DNA of 13,601 bases from positions 1 to 13,601 of the forward strand of contig JAQBBZ010000412.1 in NCBI GenBank assembly GCA_032125735.1. The letters run 5' to 3'. This stretch comes from Labilibaculum sp032125735 (GTDB lineage: Bacteria; Bacteroidota; Bacteroidia; Bacteroidales; Marinifilaceae). The first letter of the stretch is position 1; each line of letters starts with the position of its first letter. A program made the position numbers and the translations under genes. Below, piece by piece: positions 6,385 through 13,601 of the stretch. The notes below the pieces were generated by a model. The model was given only the letters and a program-made list of their open reading frames with translations, searched no databases and was not told where the DNA came from.

Positions 6385-7410
6385 ATGAGCGCAAAAGAAG
6401 TTGTTGAAATCAACAAAGAAAAGCTAAAAGCACTCCAGTTAACTATGGAGAAAATTGATAAAACCTATGGTAAAGGTGCTATCATGAGAATGGGTGACAA
6501 TGCCATTGAAGAAATGGAAACCATTTCAACAGGATCTTTATCCTTAGATATTGCCTTAGGTGTAGGTGGACTGCCAAGAGGCAGAATCATTGAAATTTAC
6601 GGACCAGAATCTTCTGGTAAAACAACCCTGGCCATCCACGCTATTGCTGAAGCGCAAAAAGCAGGTGGTATTGCAGCAATTATCGATGCAGAACATGCAT
6701 TTGATCGTGCATATGCAGAAAGACTAGGTGTTGATACTGAAAACTTATTGATTTCTCAACCAGATAATGGAGAGCAAGCTTTAGAGATTGCCGACCAGCT
6801 GATTCGCTCATCTGCAATTGACATCATCGTAATTGACTCGGTTGCAGCACTGACTCCGAAAGCTGAGATTGAAGGTGAAATGGGAGAATCGAAAATGGGA
6901 TTACAAGCTCGTTTGATGTCTCAGGCTTTGCGTAAATTAACTGCTAACATTAGCAAAACAAACACAACTTGTATTTTCATCAACCAGTTGCGTGAGAAGA
7001 TTGGTGTTATGTTTGGAAATCCTGAAACTACAACTGGTGGTAATGCTCTTAAATTTTACGCTTCGGTTCGTTTGGATATCAGAAGAATTGGACAAATTAA
7101 AGATGGTGAAGAAGTAAACGGTAATCATACTCGTGTGAAGGTTGTGAAAAATAAAGTTGCACCTCCATTCCGAAAAGCTGAGTTTGACATCATTTACGGC
7201 GAAGGTATTTCAAAAACAGGTGAAATCATTGATCTTGGGGTTATTTACAACGTAATTAAGAAGAGTGGATCTTGGTTTTCCTATGGCGAAACAAAATTAG
7301 GACAAGGTCGCGAAGGTGTAAAAAAACTTCTTGCTGACAATGTTGAATTGGCTGAAGAATTAGAAGCTAAAATTATTGAAGTAATCAATAATCCTGTAGC
7401 TGCAGTCTAA
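6385..7410 (+). CDS. recA: Recombinase RecA
   Basis: A full-length RecA of 341 residues that drives ATP-dependent strand exchange and LexA self-cleavage in the cytoplasm. Walker A is GPESSGKT at residues 73-80. The catalytic glutamate lies in DAEHA at about residue 103. Walker B is IIVIDSVAAL at about 147-156. The L2/DNA-binding segment INQLREKIGVMFGNPETTTGG spans about 199-219. The C-terminal tail is short and mildly acidic (ELAEELEAKIIEV), ending NNPVAAV. The ATG at 6385 gives the standard N-terminus with the MEKIDKTYGKGAIM helix. It follows bcp by 21 bases and has its own strong terminator at 7436-7467. No intein or unusual change was noticed. Confidence 0.98.
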   Translation: MSAKEVVEINKEKLKALQLTMEKIDKTYGKGAIMRMGDNAIEEMETISTGSLSLDIALGVGGLPRGRIIEIYGPESSGKTTLAIHAIAEAQKAGGIAAIIDAEHAFDRAYAERLGVDTENLLISQPDNGEQALEIADQLIRSSAIDIIVIDSVAALTPKAEIEGEMGESKMGLQARLMSQALRKLTANISKTNTTCIFINQLREKIGVMFGNPETTTGGNALKFYASVRLDIRRIGQIKDGEEVNGNHTRVKVVKNKVAPPFRKAEFDIIYGEGISKTGEIIDLGVIYNVIKKSGSWFSYGETKLGQGREGVKKLLADNVELAEELEAKIIEVINNPVAAV

Positions 7411-7435
7411 TTTTTTCTGCAAAAAAATATTTTGA

Positions 7436-7467
7436 AAGACTCTCAATAAAATTGAGGGTCTTTTTTT
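7436..7467 (+). terminator. Intrinsic terminator of bcp-recA
   Basis: 7436-7447 (AAGACTCTCAAT) pairs with 7451-7462 (ATTGAGGGTCTT) over 12 bp with one G-T pair. The loop is AAA and a run of seven T ends at 7467. It begins 25 bases past the recA stop. Between it and 7602 I see no further gene, and only a poor promoter match (TACATTTA at 7555-7562). Confidence 0.9.
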
Positions 7468-7601
7468 ATGAAAAAAAATACTTTCTATCTAGACACACAA
7501 CACATCGCGCCTTTACAATACTCAAATCAATTATTAATTGTTCTTCGTATTTCTTACATTTACCATGCTGAAATAAATTAACACAACAAACCTATACAAT
7601 C

Positions 7602-9698
7602 ATGACAAACAAACAACTTTTGTTAGGCTTGGCAATTGTTACAGGATTATCATCCTGCCAACAAAAAGCTGAGGAATCAAAAAACGATTCATCTTACAAA
7701 ACACCGGAAACAAAACTAGAGTCGGATGTGATGACTCCTGAGGTTCTATGGTCATTCGGCCGCTTGGGTGGAGAAAACATTTCTCCCGACGGAAAAACAA
7801 TCTTATATGGAGTAAGCTATTTCAATAAAGAAGAAAACAGTTCGTACCGCGATTTGTATACCCTTTCGGTTGACGGTGGTGAACCGGTTCAATTAACAAA
7901 CACCAGCAAAAAAGAATTCAACGAAATTTGGAGACCTGATGGCAAAAAGATTGCTTACATAAGCTCTGCCAGCGGCACAACGCAAATATGGGAAATGAAT
8001 ATTGACGGAAGCAATCCGGTTCAAATTTCAGACATTGAAGGAGGAATAGATGCATTCAACTATTCGCCTGATATGAGCAAAATTTTCTACCTAAAAGAAG
8101 TTCAGGAAGAAAAGGCTGTAAAAGATCTTTACCCAGATCTTCCCAAAGCAAACGCTCGTGTAATTAACGATATGAACTACCGTCACTGGGACAGTTGGGT
8201 AGATACATACACTCACATTTTTCTTGCTGATTACAGTGAAAAAATCACCGCTGGGAAAGACATCATGACGGGTGAAAAATGGTCGGCTCCGTTAAAACCT
8301 TTTGGTGGAACCGAACAGGTAGTATGGTCACCAGATTCAAAAACGCTCGCATATGTTTCCCGCAAATTGCAGGGTGTGGAATTTGCAAAATCGACCAATT
8401 CAGACATCTATTTTTTTGATATCGCCACCGGCGAAACCAAGAACATGACCCAAGGAATGATGGGCTACGACCTGAATCCTGTATTCTCGCCCGACGGCAG
8501 TAAAATGGCCTGGGAGAGCATGGAGAGAGACGGTTACGAGGCTGATAAAATTCGCTTGTTCATTATGGATTTAGCAACTGGCGAAAAAACATTTTACACA
8601 AAAGATTTTGATCAAAATGCACAATCATTAACCTGGACTGCCGATAGCAAAGGCCTTTATTTTATTTCGGGATGGCATGCTGTTCAGGAAATCTACAAGC
8701 TGAATTTAGCCGATGGTAAAATTAATCAGGTAACAAAGGGTGTTCATGATTACCATACGGTGCACATTGCTGGCGATGCTCTTATCGCTACCAAGGTATC
8801 GATGTCGAAACCTGCTGAAATTTACAATGTGAATCCGGTAACGGGAGAAGAAAAAGAGATTTCCTTCGTGAACAAGAAGATTCTTGACCAATTGGAAATG
8901 GGTAAAGTAGAAGAACGATGGATTACCACTACCGATAACAAGCAAATGTTGGTTTGGGTGATTTATCCTCCACATTTCGATGCCAATAAAAAATATCCGG
9001 CTTTGCTTTATTGCCAAGGCGGACCGCAAGGAACCGTTTCTCAGTTTTGGAGTTACCGTTGGAATTTCCAGATGATGGCTGCCAATGATTATATTGTGGT
9101 AGCACCCAACCGAAGAGGTTTGCCAGGATTTGGACAAGAATGGAACGAACAAATTTCGGGCGATTATGGCGGACAAAACATGAAGGATTACCTAAGCGCA
9201 ATTGATGCCCTTAAGCAAGAGCCTTTTATTGACGAAAACCGTTTGGGTTGCGTTGGTGCTTCTTATGGTGGATTCTCTGCTTACTGGCTGGCCGGACATC
9301 ACGAGAAACGTTTCAAAGCATTTATTGCTCACGACGGAATGTTCAATTTAGAAGCTCAGTATTTGGAAACCGAAGAAATGTGGTTTGTAAACTGGGATTT
9401 AGGCGGCCCTTTCTGGGAAAAAGACAACAAAATCGCTCAGCGCTCTTACGCAAATTCTCCTCATAAATTTGTTCAGAATTGGGATACTCCAATTTTAGTT
9501 ATACATGGAGGAAAAGATTACCGGATTGTTGAATCGCAGGGAATGCAGGCATTTAATGCAGCACGCTTGCGCGGAATCCCTGCTCAATTTCTTCATTTAC
9601 CTGAAGAAAACCATTGGGTTTTGGGTGTTCAGAACGGAATTTTATGGCAACGCACTTTCGCCAACTGGCTTGACAAGTATGTGAAAGAAGCAAAATAG
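7602..9698 (+). CDS. dpp5: Dipeptidyl peptidase of the S9 family (DPP5-like), putative lipoprotein
   Basis: A 698-residue serine peptidase close to Porphyromonas gingivalis DPP5 as I recall it; DPP5 removes dipeptides, preferring hydrophobic residues at P1. A beta-propeller of PD40-type blades (SPDGKTILYG, RPDGKKIAYI, SPDSKTLAYV, SPDGSKMAWE) spans about residues 45-430. The alpha/beta hydrolase domain spans about 440-698. The triad is intact: S554 in GASYGG, D639 in GGKDYRI and H671 in ENHWVL. Family landmarks CQGGPQGTVSQFWS and GDYGGQNM are present. The N-terminus has a type II signal peptide with lipobox LSSC and lipidation at C19. The next residues, QQKAEE, are charged and somewhat like the lipoprotein export signal of Bacteroidetes. 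It therefore probably sits on the outer membrane, facing the periplasm or the cell surface. It appears to be a single-gene unit ending in a strong terminator. Confidence 0.93.
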   Translation: MTNKQLLLGLAIVTGLSSCQQKAEESKNDSSYKTPETKLESDVMTPEVLWSFGRLGGENISPDGKTILYGVSYFNKEENSSYRDLYTLSVDGGEPVQLTNTSKKEFNEIWRPDGKKIAYISSASGTTQIWEMNIDGSNPVQISDIEGGIDAFNYSPDMSKIFYLKEVQEEKAVKDLYPDLPKANARVINDMNYRHWDSWVDTYTHIFLADYSEKITAGKDIMTGEKWSAPLKPFGGTEQVVWSPDSKTLAYVSRKLQGVEFAKSTNSDIYFFDIATGETKNMTQGMMGYDLNPVFSPDGSKMAWESMERDGYEADKIRLFIMDLATGEKTFYTKDFDQNAQSLTWTADSKGLYFISGWHAVQEIYKLNLADGKINQVTKGVHDYHTVHIAGDALIATKVSMSKPAEIYNVNPVTGEEKEISFVNKKILDQLEMGKVEERWITTTDNKQMLVWVIYPPHFDANKKYPALLYCQGGPQGTVSQFWSYRWNFQMMAANDYIVVAPNRRGLPGFGQEWNEQISGDYGGQNMKDYLSAIDALKQEPFIDENRLGCVGASYGGFSAYWLAGHHEKRFKAFIAHDGMFNLEAQYLETEEMWFVNWDLGGPFWEKDNKIAQRSYANSPHKFVQNWDTPILVIHGGKDYRIVESQGMQAFNAARLRGIPAQFLHLPEENHWVLGVQNGILWQRTFANWLDKYVKEAK

Positions 9699-9722
9699 AA
9701 TTTGAAGAAAATTACCATACAG

Positions 9723-9759
9723 AATCCCCATCAGACTTTCGTTTGATGGGGATTTTTTT
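9723..9759 (+). terminator. Intrinsic terminator of dpp5
   Basis: 9723-9736 (AATCCCCATCAGAC) pairs with 9741-9754 (GTTTGATGGGGATT) over 14 bp with one G-T pair. The loop is TTTC and a seven-T run ends at 9759. It begins 24 bases past the dpp5 stop. It also lies just beyond the stop of the convergent gene at 9770, where the minus-strand side has no good T run, so it works mainly for dpp5. Confidence 0.9.
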
Positions 9760-9769
9760 GTTTGAAAAT

Positions 9770-10516
9770 TTAAATCGACTCACCTCCTTCATCCTTTCCT
9801 TTTCGCCCCCATTTTCCTCTTCTTCGCCGCACCGAAGCATTAACAAGCAGCAACTCTTTCTGCATAAATTTAAAAAGAGATTTGTACTTGTCAGGTTCCA
9901 TTTCATGCAAAACATTCAGCAAAGGAACTATAAAGCTATTTATTATTTTCATCATCTTTTTGGCTTGAGCTGTTGCTTCTACATCCTCCTTACGTTTCAC
10001 CATCTCGTAAACACTTTTCTCTTGAATCGCCACAAGCTCATCACAAGCAATCCTCAACTCATTCATCGTTTTTCGAACGCCCACCAATGGCTCTACGTAT
10101 GTTCTAAATTTTTCACTCTCCATATTCATCAACAAAGAGTTTACCATCGAATTCTTTGTCATATATCCCTTTCTATTCAAATCACTACCATGATTTTCGA
10201 TCAACTTCCAAACTACAGCAGCATTCTTGCTGTCTTCTGCGTTGGGAAAATGCATATTGGCTTTTACAAACATCTTTAAAGCAATAATCCCCTGATTTAG
10301 CCGGTCGTCAGCCTTTTTCAACTGAGAAGTATACTCCCGTTTTCGTAATTTATAAACAACCTTTTTCAGCAATTCATTTTCTTGCTCTAACGCCAATATA
10401 TTTTTCCTTAGTAAGGACGAATCTTCCTTGCAATTGACTTGATAAACCTCAATAAATATTGATGTGAAAGTAAAAATGTCCTTCGCTGTTGCGTGATATA
10501 ATATTTGTGTCTCCAT
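9770..10516 (-). CDS. DUF6261-like protein of unknown function
   Basis: A 248-residue, mostly helical protein. I recognise the general pattern of the DUF6261 family of Bacteroidota: an Asp/Arg segment (KKADDRLNQGI, about residues 67-77), NAEDSKNAAVVWKLIENHG (about 92-110), then LNRKGYMTKNSMVNSLLMNM (about 113-132). This assignment comes from memory of the family and is moderate. No signal peptide or membrane helix is seen, so it should be cytoplasmic. A Leu/Glu/Lys heptad-like stretch at about 35-65 could be a coiled coil. The C-terminus is very basic (VRRRRGKWGRKGKDEGG, about 229-245) and could bind nucleic acid; that is inference. The frame is open from a TTG at 10534, but the ATG at 10516 has a purine-rich AAAAGAAGA ahead of it and is preferred. 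It converges on dpp5 and has no partner gene. Confidence 0.7.
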   Translation of the reverse strand: METQILYHATAKDIFTFTSIFIEVYQVNCKEDSSLLRKNILALEQENELLKKVVYKLRKREYTSQLKKADDRLNQGIIALKMFVKANMHFPNAEDSKNAAVVWKLIENHGSDLNRKGYMTKNSMVNSLLMNMESEKFRTYVEPLVGVRKTMNELRIACDELVAIQEKSVYEMVKRKEDVEATAQAKKMMKIINSFIVPLLNVLHEMEPDKYKSLFKFMQKELLLVNASVRRRRGKWGRKGKDEGGESI

Positions 10517-10681
10517 AACGAATCTTCTTTTCAATAAAACCAGTTGATGAACGCCTATATTCTATTCTAAATTGATTAAAGCCCTATATCTTCATGAGAA
10601 AATTCAACCAAACACAAGTTACAACTATTTCCCCAATACATAAATTATATTATCATATAAATATTCAAATTTCCTTATTGT

Positions 10682-10695
10682 GTATTTTAAAATAC
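10682..10695. promoter_or_regulatory. Perfect 14-base palindrome, possible operator
   Basis: GTATTTTAAAATAC is its own reverse complement. It lies about 166 bases upstream of the DUF6261-like gene and about 250 bases upstream of the EamA gene. AT-rich palindromes of this length can arise by chance in such a region, so a regulator site is only a possibility. Confidence 0.2.
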
Positions 10696-10919
10696 CATAA
10701 TGCTAATTCTATATTCCCTGTAGGTAACTTCTAAAATTATTACGGTAATTCTAATTTCTTACTGAGGAATTATATAAATCTTATTGAAAATGCATGTTTC
10801 CCGAACAATAATGATGAAAACTTAAAAGACATCAAGCAATTGTGTGTAAAGCCAATCGAAAACGCAATAGCAATCAGCGGAAATAAATTAGAAAGACTCA
10901 TCACCTGAATTAAAATCCC

Positions 10920-10927
10920 TAAGTTTG
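10920..10927 (+). promoter_or_regulatory. Candidate -7 box of the EamA transporter gene
   Basis: TAAGTTTG matches the Bacteroidetes -7 box TAnnTTTG, 19 bases before the ATG at 10947. This would give initiation near 10933 and a very short leader. The -33 region has only a poor TTAG (10888-10891). Confidence 0.35.
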
Positions 10928-10946
10928 CATCAAATTATTCGTTCCC

Positions 10947-11852
10947 ATGAAGAAATTTCTATTCTCGACTACCGTATTGGCCATTTTCGCATGTTTGCTT
11001 TGGGCAACCCCATTTACAGCAATTAAAATCGGCTTAAAATATACCACTCCACTTCAATTCGCGGGTATTCGATTTCTACTTTCGGGATTAATTATTCTTC
11101 CCTTTATTAAAGATTTGAAGTACAAGGTGCTCGAATCGAAAAAAAGATGGCGTTTTATTCTTTGGGTAGCCTTGCTGCAAACCACTTTCCTTTACGGATT
11201 ATTCTATACGGGAATTAGTTTTGTGCCAGGGGCTTTGGCGGCTATGTTAATTGGTTCGCAACCATTGTTTGCTGCTGTTTTTGCTCATTTTATGCTTGCT
11301 AACGACAAGATGAGCTGGAACAAAATATTTGCTATTATTTTGGGAATAACCGGTGTGTGTATTATTAGTTTGGGCAGAGCCGATTTTGTACTAACAACAA
11401 CAATACCCCTTGGCGTAGGAATTTTAATTCTGAATAATATTGTGGGAAGTACCGGCAATGTAATTGTATCGCGCGATGCAAAAGACATGCCCCCACGTGT
11501 ATTGGCTTCCTTCTCGATGATCATTGGAGGAGCTGTATTACTGCTGATTTCTATTCCCATTGAAAATCCATCGTGGACTACGATTTACCCTGGTGAATAT
11601 TACCTTTCCCTGGCTTGGCTGGCTATGGTCTCGGCATTTGCCATCACCATTTGGTTTGGTTTGCTGCAACGCCCTGGTGTGAAAGTATCCAATTTAAATA
11701 CATGGAAATTTATCGTGCCAATTTTTGGTGCTTCATTAAGCTGGTTAATTCTTCCTGATGAACACCCTGATTTACTCTCAATCATTGGGATGATTGTGAT
11801 TGCCTGTAGTTTGCTTTTGGTTAATTATCTGAACCGAAGAGTGGTGAAGTAA
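10947..11852 (+). CDS. EamA/DMT-superfamily transporter
   Basis: A 301-residue inner-membrane protein with about ten hydrophobic helices in two homologous EamA halves, about residues 9-142 and 156-295. This is the standard length and layout for the drug/metabolite transporter superfamily. The first half shows the typical start FACLLWATPFTAIKIGL (about 14-30) and the FVPGALAAMLIGSQPLFAAVFA segment (about 92-113). The second half has NTWKFIVPIFGASLSWLILPDE (about 251-272), the usual place of the conserved Pro. Members export amino acids, nucleosides or drugs; the substrate cannot be read from sequence. It stands alone on the plus strand and ends only 9 bases from the convergent lipoprotein gene, with no terminator seen between them. 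Confidence 0.92.
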   Translation: MKKFLFSTTVLAIFACLLWATPFTAIKIGLKYTTPLQFAGIRFLLSGLIILPFIKDLKYKVLESKKRWRFILWVALLQTTFLYGLFYTGISFVPGALAAMLIGSQPLFAAVFAHFMLANDKMSWNKIFAIILGITGVCIISLGRADFVLTTTIPLGVGILILNNIVGSTGNVIVSRDAKDMPPRVLASFSMIIGGAVLLLISIPIENPSWTTIYPGEYYLSLAWLAMVSAFAITIWFGLLQRPGVKVSNLNTWKFIVPIFGASLSWLILPDEHPDLLSIIGMIVIACSLLLVNYLNRRVVK

Positions 11853-11861
11853 TACGGCAAA

Positions 11862-12419
11862 CTACATACTCTCAGAAGGAGGCGGTGGTGGTGGAACAAC
11901 AAATTTTTCCATTGGTACATACAATTTCACATCCGGAAATATTCGCCTCTTAATTCTCAAGATATATTCAGAAGCAGGAATCTGCTCATTCAGCCCCTTC
12001 GAATAAAAACAAATGGTATCACCTTTATAAATCAATTTTAAAACCCTAGTATTCACTTTTGTATTTTCAGTGTTTCTACGACTAACATATCTAAATAAAT
12101 CCTCATAATTCAAACTATCAGCTTCACTTCTAACATATTCTACTTTCGGTAAATTTTCCTCCCAGTCATCTATAAAATTCCCTTCTGCGTAAGTTTTTAA
12201 ATAAACAAGACCTCCTTCTTTCATAAATAAATCCTTTTCAAAATGAATCGATCTACAAACAGAGAGATTCGAGATAATTTGTAAAGTATCTCCTTCGTTC
12301 ATTCTATCAGAAAATTCAAATAAATCGGTCTTAAGATTAAATGACTCTTTTTCCGTATGAAGATAAGAACAACTACACAAAACAATCATCAAAAATATTA
12401 TGCTTTTCCTGAGACTCAT
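11862..12419 (-). CDS. Small putative lipoprotein with a polyproline tail
   Basis: A 185-residue protein that I do not recognise. The N-terminus is a short type II signal peptide (MSLRKSIIFLMIVLCSC) with lipobox LCSC, so lipidation at C17 is expected and the protein should be anchored to a membrane outside the cytoplasm. The mature part is beta-rich and polar, with no catalytic motif that I can name. It ends in PMEKFVVPPPPPPSESM, six prolines in a row near the C-terminus, which may form a rigid spacer or binding tail. It lies 61 bases downstream of the ABC-2 permease gene on the same strand, with a small hairpin between, so it may be read through from it. Its stop is 9 bases from the convergent EamA gene. 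Confidence 0.7.
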   Translation of the reverse strand: MSLRKSIIFLMIVLCSCSYLHTEKESFNLKTDLFEFSDRMNEGDTLQIISNLSVCRSIHFEKDLFMKEGGLVYLKTYAEGNFIDDWEENLPKVEYVRSEADSLNYEDLFRYVSRRNTENTKVNTRVLKLIYKGDTICFYSKGLNEQIPASEYILRIKRRIFPDVKLYVPMEKFVVPPPPPPSESM

Positions 12420-12438
12420 ACTGATTTTTAAATTTTAT

Positions 12439-12461
12439 TGACAGGTCTGATGACTCTGTCA
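12439..12461 (-). terminator. Small hairpin after the ABC permease gene, possible terminator or attenuator
   Basis: 12439-12444 (TGACAG) pairs with 12456-12461 (CTGTCA), with GTC/GAC pairing inside (12445-12447 with 12452-12454) and one bulged T. Read on the minus strand it is followed by AATAAAATTTAAAAA rather than a T run, so it is a weak terminator at best. It may reduce rather than stop transcription into the lipoprotein gene. Confidence 0.35.
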
Positions 12462-12480
12462 GGTTTCTGAAATCCAGATA

Positions 12481-13601
12481 CTACGCACGTTTCTTTTCTC
12501 TGCGCACCAGCTTAATGCCTTCGATGTAGTTCATTACTTTTCTTAAAACATCAGCCCATAAGCTTAGAAACAAGATCCCGGTTCCCAGCCAAACCACAGC
12601 AAGGTTGAACCAAAATGTATCGATATAAAAAGAGCCGATTCGCTTTACGGGTGAGTAAAAATGAGAGCGACCGAACTTAGATTCCGGATACATTAAGATT
12701 GGATCCTTCTTCTGGATTAATTGATCATCCACTTCAATCATTTTATTAATTTCAGTTTTATTCAAAACCAAATCGGCCAAACCCGTATTGTAATATTTTT
12801 GCTTAAACTCATACACACCATCGCGCCCAAGGGAATCAACCAATCGGGAATACTCAAAATCCTTTTTATAACCAGACTCGCTTGCCAAACCCAAATAGTA
12901 CAGCTTCACTTTATCCAGAAAATTTCTGGTTTGCTCAGCAACATTTAAATTAAAATCAGAAACATTTAACTCCTTTATCTCGGAAAAAATCGTAATTCCA
13001 ACTTCTGCTCCTAAGTGATAAATTTCATTTCGAAGCATCTCAAATTGAGCCTCCGTATCTTCTGTGTTTTTTTCAAACTCAATACTCCGCTCACATTCCA
13101 ACAAAATAGATTCTATTTTAGGAATCAAAAATGAACTTTTAAAAGAAGCATCGCTAATCCCTTTCTCATACTCGAAGAAGTGCTTCTCAAATTCATTGTC
13201 TTTAAACTGAGTAACAGCCAGAGCCTCGTATGCCCAACGCGTGGTCATCAAATCACCAACGATAGGCACATAAACCTTATCAGTAATTCCCGCATGCAAA
13301 TCATCAAATTTAATCATTGCCCCACCTAACAAGAGCTGAGGAACCAGAATTAAAGGAATCAGTATATAAATAGTAATCACCGAATTCAAGCCTGCCGAGA
13401 TATTTAATCCGATCATGTTCGAGAAACATGAAGTTGTGAACAACACCAACCAATATGCGAAAAGCATGCCTTCAACTTCCAGTATAAAATTACCCACCAA
13501 AACAAATGAAATAGACTGAATTGCTGATAGAACAAATAAGAATATGATTTTAGAGCTGAGGTAACTAAATCTGCATAAATTCAGAAATTTCTCCCGCTGC
13601 A
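12481..13601 (-). CDS. ABC-2 type (ABCG-like) transporter, C-terminal permease part, cut by window edge
   Basis: The frame is open from the right edge to the stop at 12481, so 372 residues of the C-terminal end are visible. The TTG near 13500 is only an internal codon: upstream residues (REKFLNLCRFSYLSSKIIF and onward) continue the same membrane domain. Four hydrophobic stretches follow one another over about the first 115 visible residues (SSKIIFLFVLSAIQSISFVL; MLFAYWLVLFTTSCF; SVITIYILIPLILVPQLLLGG). A polar region of roughly 200 residues comes next, then a last helix FWFNLAVVWLGTGILFLSLWA near the C-terminus and a basic tail. This matches ABC-2 permeases of the ABCG layout, with a large loop before the final helix. 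Bacteroidota encode such proteins as long fusions with an N-terminal ATPase; the ATPase half would lie outside the window. Substrate unknown. Confidence 0.8.
   Translation of the reverse strand, partial: QREKFLNLCRFSYLSSKIIFLFVLSAIQSISFVLVGNFILEVEGMLFAYWLVLFTTSCFSNMIGLNISAGLNSVITIYILIPLILVPQLLLGGAMIKFDDLHAGITDKVYVPIVGDLMTTRWAYEALAVTQFKDNEFEKHFFEYEKGISDASFKSSFLIPKIESILLECERSIEFEKNTEDTEAQFEMLRNEIYHLGAEVGITIFSEIKELNVSDFNLNVAEQTRNFLDKVKLYYLGLASESGYKKDFEYSRLVDSLGRDGVYEFKQKYYNTGLADLVLNKTEINKMIEVDDQLIQKKDPILMYPESKFGRSHFYSPVKRIGSFYIDTFWFNLAVVWLGTGILFLSLWADVLRKVMNYIEGIKLVRREKKRA

Larger units (their letters stand above)
10517..10946. other. Gene-free AT-rich intergenic region (430 bases)
   Basis: This gap separates two divergently read genes. 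It holds a 14-base palindrome at 10682-10695 and a -7 box just before the EamA gene. No convincing coding region, RNA fold or repeat was found. The only small frame beginning with ATG (10594-10734, 46 codons) has an unremarkable composition. No good -33/-7 pair was found for the minus-strand gene at 10516. Confidence 0.6.

Noticed and set aside
8706..9201. Minus-strand open frames inside dpp5
   Set aside because: They lie wholly within a well-supported peptidase gene, have no recognisable motifs, and reflect codon bias on the other strand.
9743..10279. A 178-codon plus-strand open frame opposite the DUF6261-like gene
   Set aside because: Its composition (many Phe, His, Leu, Ser) is typical of antisense shadow, and it starts inside the dpp5 terminator. 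The minus-strand frame has a coherent helical protein with family-like motifs.
10594..10734. A 46-codon frame beginning with ATG in the gene-free gap
   Set aside because: No ribosome binding site, no promoter and no recognisable motif; its length is expected by chance.
13498..13500. TTG codon as the start of a 339-residue ABC permease gene
   Set aside because: The same frame continues upstream to the window edge with in-frame membrane-domain sequence, so the gene is truncated by the window rather than starting here.

Overview
The window looks like a chromosomal segment from a Bacteroidota species, probably near Marinilabiliales/Bacteroidales; the genus is not resolvable by eye. The reasons are an AT-rich sequence with weak Shine-Dalgarno signals, promoters of the Bacteroidetes type (-33 TTTG, -7 TAnnTTTG), Ala-Gln signal-peptide ends, a DUF6261-like protein, a close relative of Porphyromonas DPP5, and a bcp-recA pair. 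No prophage, transposon, CRISPR array or defence cassette is visible, and most genes are housekeeping or cell-envelope genes.

Layout. 1-725 (-) is the N-terminal part of L-serine dehydratase, cut by the left edge. 726-1392 holds a minus-strand tRNA operon: promoter, tRNA-Ser(GCU), three identical tandem tRNA-Pro(UGG) genes and a strong terminator. 1484-5529 (-) is a probable four-gene envelope operon, read in the order TPR/PD40/SPOR-repeat secreted protein, clpS, short nfeD, floA, then a terminator. 5530-5892 is a divergent control region with an unexplained terminator-like hairpin. 5896-7467 (+) is bcp-recA with a terminator. 7602-9759 (+) is a lipoprotein-type S9 dipeptidyl peptidase (DPP5-like) with a terminator. 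9770-10516 (-) is a DUF6261-like protein. 10517-10946 is an AT-rich gene-free gap with a short palindrome. 10947-11852 (+) is an EamA/DMT transporter. 11862-12419 (-) is a small putative lipoprotein with a polyproline tail. 12481-13601 (-) is the C-terminal part of an ABCG-like ABC-2 transporter permease, cut by the right edge.

How they may work together. FloA and NfeD are known partners in bacterial lipid-raft-like membrane domains. Here they share a likely transcript with the N-degron adaptor ClpS and with a secreted scaffold-like protein that resembles T9SS PorE at its N-terminus but ends in two SPOR-like repeats instead of an OmpA domain. This linkage is the most interesting part of the window. 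Bcp (peroxide detoxification) and RecA (DNA repair) make a plausible oxidative-damage pair. The rest is ordinary; I do not see strong evidence for a wholly new system.
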